A stretch of 64,000 nt of DNA from Symsagittifera roscoffensis (taxonomy: Eukaryota > Xenacoelomorpha > Acoela > Convolutidae), in contig NC_087064.1 of the NCBI RefSeq assembly GCF_963678635.1, positions 8,841,671 through 8,905,670 of the forward strand, read 5' to 3'. A program made the position numbers and the translations under genes. Below, piece after piece: positions 54,295 through 64,000 of the stretch. Position 1 is the stretch's first letter; the number at the start of each line of letters is the position of its first letter. The notes beneath the pieces are model-generated. The model was given only the letters and a program-made list of their open reading frames with translations, had not been told where the DNA came from and made no database searches.

Positions 54295-54301
54295 GGATGG
54301 G
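54295..54301 (+). promoter_or_regulatory. Short polypurine tract of the outer element
   Basis: GGATGGG abuts the 3' LTR start, the expected place for plus-strand priming. Confidence 0.45.
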
Positions 54302-54711
54302 TGGAACCTGATCTAAACTACATTTTTTTCAATTGGATAAATTAGATATTTTACCACTGTAAAATATTTAATATTAACCAATCATAATCCATCCAACTAA
54401 CAACCCACTTATTTGTAAGTGCTGAGATTACTTGTAATTTTAGCACCAGAGAGATTTGAATTTAACTTAGAAATTAGTTGCCTCTCCAAGAGAACTTCAG
54501 CCGCCACAATAAGCCAGTATACTCTAGATCTATTGAGCCTAGCAGAGACTGGTTAAACACCCTGAGACTAGTAGATATAAGAGTAAGATTAGGATCGGTA
54601 TAAACTAAGAAGTTGCACGAATCTATCCGGCCGAAAATAAGATAGCGTGACGAGCAGACGGTGTACCCTATCCGAAATTACTCTATGAGTTAACCAAAAG
54701 GATCTAACTCA
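54302..54711 (+). repeat. 3' LTR of the outer retrotransposon
   Basis: 410 bp, the partner of 12320-12720, with the same TGGAACC start and AACTCA end, followed by the target duplication ATTT. Confidence 0.9.
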
Positions 54712-54869
54712 ATTTGTTTCTCGTTTATTTTTTTCAAACGCATACCTGTTCACTAACTTGAGGTATCAATTTATTGTGGGGGGATTTTCGGATTTTAAAT
54801 TTTCTTTTGAAAATTACGTACCATCTCTTAAATGCCCAGTTAGATCATTCTAAAAAAATGCTCGTCTTA

Positions 54870-57270
54870 CAACTTTGTAGAAGATTTGAAAAAAATTTCC
54901 CTATCCTGAAACTTTTTTTTCAAAATGTTGACCGTGAACCATCTGGGTCGAGATCGGGGACTTATGTTGCGACCATTGCGACTCAAAATGGGTACGTTGC
55001 GACCATTGCGATCCAAATTGGGTACGTTGCGACCATTAAGACTCAAAATGGTATGTTGCGACTAATCAAAAGATAATTTGATACAAAAGTTATGCTAATA
55101 AATCAGTATCGGGAAACAAAAATTGATTCCAACCAAAAACTAAGAATGGGATCAGGTTGTAATTCATAATAAAGTTTTCATCAAATTCAGTTGCGTGGAT
55201 ATGAACTTTTAACTTTTTGAAAATTTGGTCTTTTTTGGCAGATTTTAAATGCAAAAAAATAGCAAAAAAAAAATCAAAAAACAGAAAACTGAGTTTTTGC
55301 AATGTGCTTTGTCATAATTTCAACAACGGTCGTCTGCTAAGAAGGCAAAAAATTTCAATGCAACCTCTTTTAGTTGTGACTAGCATAATCTGGTTTTAGT
55401 ATCTATTATTAGTTTGAAATTAACAAAAGTTCTAACTACCTGTCAGGACTGCGCAAAGCATGCTTACCACGGCTCCACGACCAAAGAAAAGCTTAAAAAT
55501 GTTGGAAAAAAACAGCTTGGAAAAACTAAGTACTATATTTTGCAAAATACCATTTTCAGTTTACTGCTTTTGTAGATTTACTGCAAGTTTGGAGAGTTTT
55601 TGGAGAGTTTGGGTGCACTCAAAAGTGCACCCAAAAAGTATTCAGAAATTGAATTATTTGATAAATTTAGTATTTTGGCGGAAGAGAAAGTTAAGAGCTA
55701 TGATTAAGCACAGGTGCTAAAATTAAATGACCTGATCAATAACATACCAATAAATTAAAACAAAAAAAATTAATACCTGAAAATATATCGAGTTAACTTG
55801 CAGTTATAATATAAGATAGATATACTCTACCTCAGGGAAACATTCTTGTTATGATTTCACAAAGTCTGACGTTAGTGAGACATCGCTTTTGAAATAAACT
55901 CAAAAAGAATGAAACAATTGAAATTGGTGATCAATTTACAAAATGAGGTCAATGATGTTATTTAGGTAGACGTCCTTAAAGACAACCAATAAATATATCA
56001 AAATGCAGTTAAAGCAAATTTTTTAAAAAATTTAGACAGCTCAACAAAAGCATCTGTATGCTCCAAAAAAATGGTACTATCCACTTTATAACCAATGCCG
56101 ATTTGTTGCCAAGTCCACAGCCACTTTTTATAAGATTTGAATAATTTTTCCCTATCCTGAAACTCTTTTCAAAATGTTGACTGTGAACCACCCGGGTCGA
56201 TGTCGGGGACTTATGTTGCGACCATTGCGACGCAAATGGGTATGTTGTGACTTTGTGCGACCGAAATATTTGCGCGACTTTGCACGACCCAGAACAGATC
56301 ATTGCGACTTTCCCGGACTGAGGTGCTCGATTCATTATTGAATCGAGCACCTCAGCGGGATGATGGAATTTCGGTTGCAGAAAGTCTATTTCGGCTGCGG
56401 ACCTGGCTGCTAATATGTGTAACAAAAAATACAAATTGATCAAACTTACATTGAGCTTCATAGTTTTCTCGAAAAACCGATGTTTTAGAAATTAAAATAA
56501 GTGGTGACAAAATTCAAGCAACACTAACTAATCAATAGATAAATTGATAGAAAAAGTTTGCTAAAAAATTAGTCTCGGGAAACAAAAACTCATTCCATCC
56601 AAAAATTATAAATGGAATCAGTTTGTAATTAATTATAAAATTTTCATCAAATTCAGTTGTGTGGTTGAAAAATTTATCTGTTTTGACAAATTTTGAATGC
56701 TTAAATAGCAAAAAATTCAAAAAACAGCAAATTATGTTTTTGCAATATGTTTTGTAATCACTTCAACAAGAGTCGTTTGCTCAGAAGGATTTTTTTTTCA
56801 TCGTGCACCCAAAAAGGATTCAGAAATTAAACTATTTGATGACTTTAGTGTTTTGGTTGAAGAGAAATTTAAGAGCTATGATAAAGCACAGGTGCTAAAT
56901 ATAAATGAGCTGATCAATGACATACCCATAAATATGCCATTGAAAACTTGAATTTATATTATAAGATAGGCATGCTCTACCTCAGGGAACAATATTTGTT
57001 ATGATATCACCCAGTCTGACGTCTGACGTTAGTGAGACATCGCTTTTGAAATAAACAATTCAAGTTGGTGATCAATTCACAAAATGAGGTTAATGATGTT
57101 ATTTAGGTAAGCGTCCTTAATGACAACCAAATATTATACCAAAATTATGATGAAGCATATTTGAAAATTTTAGAAAGAGCATCAAAATCATCTGTATCCT
57201 CCAAGAAATGGTATTATCCACTCTAAAACCAAAGCCGATTTGTTGCTAAGTCCTCGGCCATTTTTAGTAT
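54870..57270. repeat. Tandem duplication of a ~1.2-kb block
   Basis: Copy 1 (about 54870-56135) and copy 2 (about 56136-57270) share a series of matched blocks in order: CCCTATCCTGAAACT; TCGGGGACTTATGTTGCGAC; GTCTCGGGAAACAAAAA-like text; AGTGAGACATCGCTTTTGAA; ATCATCTGTAT-like text; CCGATTTGTTGC. Overall identity is moderate, so the duplication is old. There is no coding content. Confidence 0.7.
54962..55068. repeat. Short tandem repeat, ~31-bp unit
   Basis: Three to four copies of a unit reading GTTGCGACCATTGCGACTCA plus AAATGGGTAC. A decayed counterpart at 56213-56310 has GCGAC words at irregular spacing. Confidence 0.75.
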
Positions 57271-58490
57271 TCAGCTGTGATTTTGTGTACAATATCAGAA
57301 AAACTGATCGTTAGCCGAGAAAAGTAAGTCAGGTTTGCCGATAAAGCCTGCTAAGGTGTGTCAAAATTTCAACCTTTCAAGTTTAAATTGAATTACACTA
57401 TTTTTCTTTTTTTATCAACATTTTCGGATTAACTAATTGTCTGTCAAAATTGTAAATTGTTTGCGTCAACATCGAATTGTAAAACTACTTAATAAATTCG
57501 TTTCCAAGTATTTTACTTAAATTACCTAAAAAATCCGCTCCCAATTATGTAAGACAGGTCAGCAAAAAATATTTATTTTGGTCTTCTTTATTTTGCCCTG
57601 AAAAGCACGAAAGTTTTTTTAAAAATCTCAAACAAGGCATTTGATGACAAATCTTGCCAAATTCCATCATGTCCAGGTAAATTTAAGTGACATGAAAATT
57701 TGTTTCAGTATTCTGAAACAAAAAGTGAATGCCTGAAACTGAAACTTTTTGTAGAAAAAGTGTTGGTTTATGCTTTTGCTGGTTAAAAACTGAAGGTTTC
57801 TGAACTTGCTAGCTTTAAAAACAAGTTTAGCCACCAGAAAAAGTTAAAACGACCCAAAATTTATTTTCATTTTTTCTCTCTATGATCTTGTTTTGATCTT
57901 CTTGCTGGAGGTGACGAGAGGCGAAGGCGAGTTTATTCAACTGATGTGGTTTATTTTTCTTGTGAAATCCCCTAAGCTTCTGGTTACTAAACTTTTTGAA
58001 ACGCTTTTGGTTTGCTACTTAAATTTTGGCCCACAAGAACAAAAATTTATCCTGAAACCAATTCGATGCAATGTGAACACAACTTGAAAGCTTTTTAAGC
58101 TTTTCAAAAAGTGCTGGAAAAGACCATTTTAAACAAAAACACAAAAGTTTGCTTGCGAACCAGAAAAATATGTAACTGTACAGTGCCGGTAAAGCTGAAA
58201 TAATCGAAACGAGTAAACAATTTAGAGGTCGAAACAGCCATAGAAAAGAAATCCTGCGTACACCACTGAACATGGACTATACTGGATTCGAATTATTGCG
58301 ACATTATTTTGTGCTTGACTACGTTCAAAAAAAAATCAAGTTCCACCCTCGTCGATGTTACATGAGCATGAATGGTGTAATTTTTTATGCTGCCATGAGT
58401 AGATTTACGAAGTTTGATCAAAAGACCCATAAGTATTTGTAATGTTCCTAATTAGTCCGCATGCAAACTTTAGCTATCGATCAATATGAA
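57271..58490. other. AT-rich intergenic DNA, nothing recognised
   Basis: No motif-bearing frame, RNA gene or clear repeat seen. Confidence 0.45.
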
Positions 58491-61400
58491 AGTTCTTAGA
58501 AAGTTTTTCAGAGGTAATAATTCACATGCAATAAATCGAGGGTGATTCGCAAAATTCACCTTTTTCATGTTTGAACTTCGCATCATGGGTAATATTTATT
58601 ACTGCGTGATTAAGAGGCCAAACTATGTGTTTTGTGAGTTGTAAGGGAACCCTCTCTTTGATCTTCATTTTTTCTTTCGTTTTCCCTGAACGTTCCGACA
58701 AAAACCTGACTTGTTTAAAGACTTATCGCTAGGTTCCAGAGACCTGCAGGCACCAAATTATGCGCCTATTCAGTGCCCAATTTGGCATTGTATTGGTTGA
58801 TTTCTTTACTACGGCAACTTTTAGACATGGGTTGGTAAAAATTGTTGCCAAAAAGTTTCAACTTGTTTCCCTTCATTTTGATTAAACATTGTTTTTGCCA
58901 TTTTCTTAAAATCACTGCAGAAATTTCCACGAAGATATCGAATCAAAGACACTTTTATTAGAGTTCTTTAATGCTGATAAACCAATGTTCTACCCCTATT
59001 TAAGATCTCCACAAAGTTTTTTGATTATTTTACTAGCCTGCGTACTGCTGCCTCACCCTCAATAAACGAGCACGTATCATGGTGAACCTCGATCATCCGA
59101 TCTTTCGATTGAGAGAAGCAGCCGTAACCAGTTCACCACCGCTTCCCTCGTATCAAAATGTTGAATAATTCAACCGCCTTCTGACGTGTTTTATGTGGTT
59201 TTTTTTACAAGAAAAGCATCGAATTTCCAATTTTTGCAGACTCTAACCCGCCCCTAATAACAAGTAGAAATATGCGAATTTCAAGATTAGTATGGCCTTG
59301 TTTGGTTCATTCAGCTTGCATCTAATCATTTTGTATTGATTTGCAATCACAATCAAATCACTTACACTATTCGTTTACATAAAACCGGTATTTCCCCAAA
59401 TTGACCAATATGACAATCTACAGATATCCACTGCTTCAGAAACTCCAGTTCGTTAAAATCAAAATTTATATGTTTGTACGTTTCACTGTTTGTGGGACGA
59501 CTATCTCTGCAAAATACACACACAAAACTTAACAAAACACGTTAAAAGGCAGTCGGAACATTCAAGATTATACGTTGATACGAGCAGTCTTGTTTGAAAT
59601 TATAAACAAATATTATTTTCGTTAGAAAGAAACCAGGAGTTTTTTCGGCAATCTTTTCGAATTATTTTTCGGCAATCTTTTTTTTTAAAGCAAATCAGAT
59701 TGACTTTTAAAAGTAAGATCTGTATTATGGTCATCCCAGGTAGGAAGACGAAATGTATTTTAGGAGTTAAGCAAGCAAAAAGTTATGGTAGAATTTGTCG
59801 AAATATAGCACAATCGGGTCGTAATAATTCACAGTTAGTAACTCGCAGGTGATTCACAAAATCCAGCCTCATCAAGTTTGAACTTAGGAGCAATGGTTAA
59901 TTCTATAACTGGCTCATTACGAGGCCAAACTCAGTATTTGGTGAATTGTATGAGGAAGCCCTTTTTGATCTACATTAGTTCTTTTCTTTTCATTGAACGT
60001 TCCGAGAAATTTCTTAAAGGTTTAAAGACTTGTCGCTGGGTTCCAAAGACCTTCAGACGGTGCATATACAGAACAGTCCCATACAAAACAGTCCAAAACA
60101 AAACAGTCCCAAAAATCATGTAATGGAGGAAAAAACAGTCCAATACAAAACAGTCCGGTTTAAGGTTCATATTAAGTCCTACCCTCTGTTGGCAAGCTCG
60201 CAACACGTTGGCGCGACTGCGCGGTCACTTTTTGTTTATTATGTTTTTTGAACAAAGGACAATTTTTGGCCTGCCGGCTTGTTAAAACAATTATTAATTG
60301 GGACTGTTTTTCAGACTGTTTTGTATCGGACTTTTTTTTGTTCATTTTCATACTTTTCCGGAATGTTTTGTATTGGATTGTTTTGTACAGACACGCTGCA
60401 TACACCAAACTTTGCGCCTATTCAGTTCCACAGTTTGGCCTCGTACTGGCTGATTTTCAAATTACGGCCAATTTTAGACATGGGTTGGTAAAGTTTATTG
60501 CTATAAAAATTCAATTTGTTTTCCTAAGTATTGACTAAAAATTGTTTTTGAATTTTTTTTTTGAAATCACTGCGGATTTTTTGCGCAAAAATTAACTTGA
60601 TGACATCCGAGTTCGTTGAAACGTGATGACTAGACAGGATTACAAAGAATGTATATCGTACAATTCAAAAAAACCTTCTAGATCTTAAAGAATATAGTTT
60701 TTTTTTTCGTTAATCTAAACTTGACTCGGCTGCACGTTAAAACTAAGATGGTTTATCCACAAGGGCTTAGCTCTTCTTAGCATATCACAAATAACCACTC
60801 TTCTGCCCCTATTCAAGCTCTACATAAAATTTTTTAAATTATTTTTCGAGCCTGGGTAATCTTGCCTCACCCTCAAGCAACGCGCACAGATCATGGTGAG
60901 CCTCGATCAGCTAATTTTTTTGATTGAGAGGCGCAGACGTAACCAGTTTACCGCTGCTTCCCACGTATCAATGAAAAACGTTGAATGTTCCTACGGAATA
61001 TTTGTGATCGGGTGGTTTGTTTTCTTCAGACAAATTTCGACCCTTTTGACTATCCGTTTTTGACAAAATTTTGTTTTATCAGCCAAATGGAATTGTTGTC
61101 TGAGCTCAAAATTGAACTGATATTTCACCTGTGATCATTATTCGTTAGGTTATGGGGTTTTAAAGATTGCTGTTTTTGCCAATTTGTGACAATTGACGCG
61201 CGATATTTTTCTCGCTTTTAACGCTTAAGCGGAGATTTAAACTCTTAGCAATCGTTCCAAAGTGGTTGAAGGAAGCTTATTTGCCATAATTGATTTGTTA
61301 CTAGAAGCGAATTATATCATTTCGCATTTTATGTGGCAACTGGTGCATGAACTTTCCAAAAAATCTCAAATTAAACAAAAATCTCAACTATTTTTCTACA

Positions 61401-61740
61401 TTTAGTTTTTTCATGTTATTACTGCTCCAGAGACCTTAAAAGGTATCGAAACATTCAGGTTTTGCCCTAAAAGCAGCTGGTTTTTTTGAGTATACAAGTA
61501 AAAAACTATTTTCAGCAAAAAGAAACAACGAGTTTTTTTGAATTGTGCGATACTCATGTTTTATTTTCTCTTAAAGCAAACCAGTTTTATTTTTAAAAGC
61601 ATGATCTTATTATGATCATCCCAGTTAGGAAGACTAAATGCATTTTAAGAGTTAAACAAACAAAAAATCTTAATTTTTGTCGAATGTGTCGAAATATAGC
61701 CTCAACGGGTTGAAGTTTGACGTTTCAAAACTGCTCTGAA
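58490..61740. repeat. Second tandem duplication (~1.3-kb block), copy 2 enlarged by insertions
   Basis: Copy 1 (about 58490-59822) and copy 2 (from about 59823) share, in order: TTCACAAAATCCA-type text; GAGGCCAAACT; GAACGTTCCGA; TTTAAAGACTTRTCGCT; TTTTAGACATGGGTTGGTAA; TGCCTCACCCTCAA; ATCATGGTGARCCTCGATCA; and TGTCGAAATATAGC. Copy 2 contains a hAT-like MITE (60069-60396) and inverted-repeat DNA (60985 onward). Confidence 0.65.
60069..60396. mobile_element. hAT-like MITE with 8-bp target duplication
   Basis: A 328-bp insertion recognised by comparison with the uninterrupted duplicate (near 58,745). It is flanked by TGCATATA (60061-60068) and TGCATACA (60397-60404), an 8-bp duplication with one mismatch. 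Its ends contain repeated CAAAACAGTCC words in inverted orientation at the two sides, typical of subterminal transposase-binding repeats. It has no coding capacity. Confidence 0.65.
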
Positions 61741-62840
61741 AAGTTGAGCAAAAACCTTGTTCAACTAGTCTGGCGGACTCGAAGTATTAACATAGTTGAA
61801 CACACTTTTCTTGGCTGAGTCATTTGAAACGCAGCCACACTGCATCGAGGAGAATGAAAAGCTTAGTAAACTAGATCAATTAGATTGAAATATACACTTC
61901 AAACCTACAAGTCTGTTTTTAAAGCGTTCATAAAAATAAAAAATAAGTGAAGTCAAAAGTAAAAATAATTCTTTTGTTTTTAATTTGTCTAATTCGTGTA
62001 TTTTCAAACAAAATAATTATCTGAAACTCACCGTAACTTTTTAATTCATATGGCAATATAGTTGGTGGAACAAAATGGACGAGGCTGAAAGACTTTTGTG
62101 TTCAAATTTGATGAAGCGTTACTCTGTCGCGACTTTCCGTCCATTACCAATCAGTATTGCACAATTTTTTAATATACTTTTGTAGAAAAGTGAGACTGCA
62201 TAATAAGTAATTACTCTGATTTTTGAATTGCGTTCCTTAAAAAACTGCGTAGTAAATGATTAGTCTGATTTTTTCGAATGGACCTCTTTTTTTGACTAAG
62301 ACTAATTTTAGTAACCGATTATTAAAAAAAACAAGACTGCTCGTATAACGAGGAAGCCCTGAATGTTCCGACTGCTTTTTAAGGTCTCTGGAGCAGTAAT
62401 AACGTGAAAAAAATAAACGTAAAAAATGAAAAAATGAAAAAAAAAAAGTTTGGGATTTTTTGTGAAAATCATCCCCCCACACGCCAATTAAAAAGTGATA
62501 GATTTCGCTCCTAGTGACATTTCAATTATGGCAAATGAGCTTGTTTCAGTCAATTTGGAACGACTTCTTAGAAGGATTAAATCTCCGCTTACGCGCTAAT
62601 AGTGCGAAATATATTGCGCATTAACTGTCCGAAATTGGCCAAAATGGCAACATTTAAACCCCCATAACTTATCGAAAAAGGATCACATGTGAAATGGTTT
62701 TTTAAACTCAAGCCCAAGAAACTAACACTTCTTGAATGATTTTCAAAAATTCCGTAAAAAACGGCTAGTTAAAGAGTCGAAATTTTTCTGAAAAAAGAAC
62801 CGCCCGAGCACAAATATTTCGTTACTTTAGTTACGAAAGT
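60985..62840. mobile_element. Long-inverted-repeat element (~1.85 kb)
   Basis: The left arm (about 60985-61475) and right arm (about 62355-62840) are imperfect reverse complements over ~480 bp. Examples are TTATTACTGCTCCAGAGACC (61418-61437) against GGTCTCTGGAGCAGTAATAA (62383-62402), and the tip CTCGGGCGGTTC against GATCGGGTGGTT. The ~880-bp interior has no recognisable gene. It may be a foldback or non-autonomous DNA element; fragments of the same family lie at 10186-11720 and near 59540. Confidence 0.6.
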
Positions 62841-64000
62841 CGGAACAACAAAAAACTATCAATTTGAAAGGATTGTTTTACGTTATTTTGTTTGGAATTT
62901 TTGATTATCGAGTCTTCCAAGTCTGGAAAGTCAGTTTAAAAAAAGTGAAACAATTTTTTACATGAAAAAAATCAGATACAAGTCATTTTTTTGACCTCAA
63001 GCGTTGCAAAAGCTTACGCATCTGCTCTTTCGTTTCGTCTTGTTTCTGCTCTGAGTTTGTGGAAAAGAATTTTGATGAAATACCATCTGAAAATTGCAAT
63101 GAGAGCATTCATATAATCTTGAACCAATTTCGTTATTGAATACTTAGTAAAAAATTACGCAACAAGGCAGTTCATTAAAAATTAAAAAATGAAGGATAAA
63201 AATATTAATGTGTTTTAATAAGCATTATGTGGCTATCCAAACCTATTAAAATCGCTGATACTTTTTACCACAAATTGACATTATTTAGAATTTTTTAAAC
63301 AAAATATGTTAGCAGTCAGTGCATTCTTAATGCAGAATTGTTTTTGCTGTTTCTACATATAATTTATAATTTCTAGGCAGCATAATTTTTCATAATTAAC
63401 AGATAAGTTATAGTTATGTTATCATAGATTTATCACATCAAAAAATGACTGCTCGTATATCAAGTTTAATTAATCAATGTTGCTACCACAAAAACGAGTG
63501 CTTTCGAAGTCTTAAAAGTTATAATTCCAAGACTTTATGCATCAATTGGGCTAACTCAAACCTCCCAAAACAACTTTTCATAAACTAAAAGTAATTGGCA
63601 GCTCCATATTAATTAGCTTCAAAAAAAAACAAAATGGGCGGTATATTTTTGTTGCATCTTTTCAATCAGTTTATGTTTTGCAATAAAAAAAAGAAAGTTC
63701 AGCTGGTCATTCCCATTAACTATGAACTTTGAATCTGAAAATTTAGATTGAATATGTCGATTATGAGGATGATTTCACATTAAATTTTTCTAAACTAAAT
63801 TTTTAATTTGAAAAAATGTCAAAAAATCTATTTTAAACCAGTCTTGCTGGAAAAAAAAAGAAATTTTTGTGCCTCTATTTGATTGATTCACGAGAGTCCA
63901 GATACTATCTTTCGGTTAACCAGCTAACTCGTGTGCAAAAAAAAATGGAAACTAAATTACCGGCATATAAAATTCATTTCTTAGTTGGCATTCTAAGGAT
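62841..64000. other. AT-rich intergenic DNA, nothing recognised
   Basis: No supported gene or RNA; only short homopolymer and AT-rich runs. Confidence 0.5.

Larger units (their letters stand above)
12320..54711 (+). mobile_element. Outer Ty3-type LTR retrotransposon with env-like region (interrupted by a nested element)
   Basis: Near-identical direct repeats at 12320-12720 and 54302-54711 begin TG and end CA. They are flanked by the 4-bp duplication ATTT (12316-12319 and 54712-54715), so insertion as one unit is clear. Internal order is primer-binding site, gag with CCHC knuckle, aspartic protease, RT with YLDD, RNase H, integrase, then a glycoprotein-like ORF, which is the Ty3/gypsy order. 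Without the nested element (23373-44369) it would be about 21.4 kb. That figure is inflated by a tandem triplication of a 1.85-kb segment. Many stops and frameshifts show it is inactive. LTR divergence is about 10 substitutions plus a few indels by eye. Confidence 0.9.

Noticed and set aside
59878..60538. ORFs of 70-96 codons around the hAT-like MITE
   Set aside because: They cross the MITE boundary and the duplicated block, so they are composed of unrelated repeat DNA.

Overview
The window is eukaryotic. It is AT-rich, mostly non-coding, and built largely of transposable elements; one exon-like sequence ends at a GTAAGT splice donor. Metazoan-type elements (a Polinton/adintovirus-like element and env-bearing Ty3-type LTR elements) and one trypsin-like exon point to an invertebrate animal. 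I cannot name the taxon from sequence alone.

Layout. (1) About 1-5,440, minus strand: a decayed Polinton/Maverick (adintovirus-like) element. In its reading order I see a packaging ATPase, a conserved unassigned protein, a retroviral-type integrase, a penton-like minor capsid protein, a small basic capsid-associated protein and the first codons of one more ORF. All carry frameshifts or stops. (2) 5,440-12,300: repeat-rich intergenic DNA with a small C-tract inverted-repeat element, two copies of a 65-nt exon-like sequence, an old inverted LTR fragment, pieces of a long-inverted-repeat family, and the first exon of a trypsin-like gene that lacks the catalytic His. (3) 12,320-54,711: a Ty3-type retrotransposon on the plus strand with ~400-bp LTRs and a 4-bp ATTT target duplication. 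It has gag with a CCHC knuckle, protease, RT/RNase H, a damaged integrase, and a long env-like region. The integrase end is tandemly triplicated in ~1.85-kb units. (4) 23,373-44,369, minus strand: a second, younger LTR element of 21.0 kb nested in the middle triplication unit. (5) 54,712-64,000: flanking DNA made of tandemly duplicated 1.2-1.3 kb blocks, a hAT-like MITE and a long-inverted-repeat element.

The nested 21-kb element is the most unusual object. Its LTRs (883 and 882 bp) differ by roughly 1.6%, and its base composition is far more balanced than its AT-rich surroundings. After a gag-pro-pol set it carries about 9 kb of extra coding sequence in the same orientation: a macro-domain-like ORF, a coiled-coil protein, a large ORF with a complete SGNH/GDSL hydrolase signature, and three ORFs I do not recognise. 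This block is bracketed by two copies of a ~45-bp sequence that includes the polypurine tract, one just after pol and one at the 3' LTR. Its 2.6-kb leader holds 15 exact copies (both strands) of the octamer CGGAGGGT, a layout resembling a protein-binding or insulator array. Three gene junctions use TGATG or ATGA stop-start overlaps.

Most coding regions are broken by single stops or frameshifts, so they are called as pseudogenes or remnants where the break is visible. Family assignments rest on motif recognition by eye; no database search was run.
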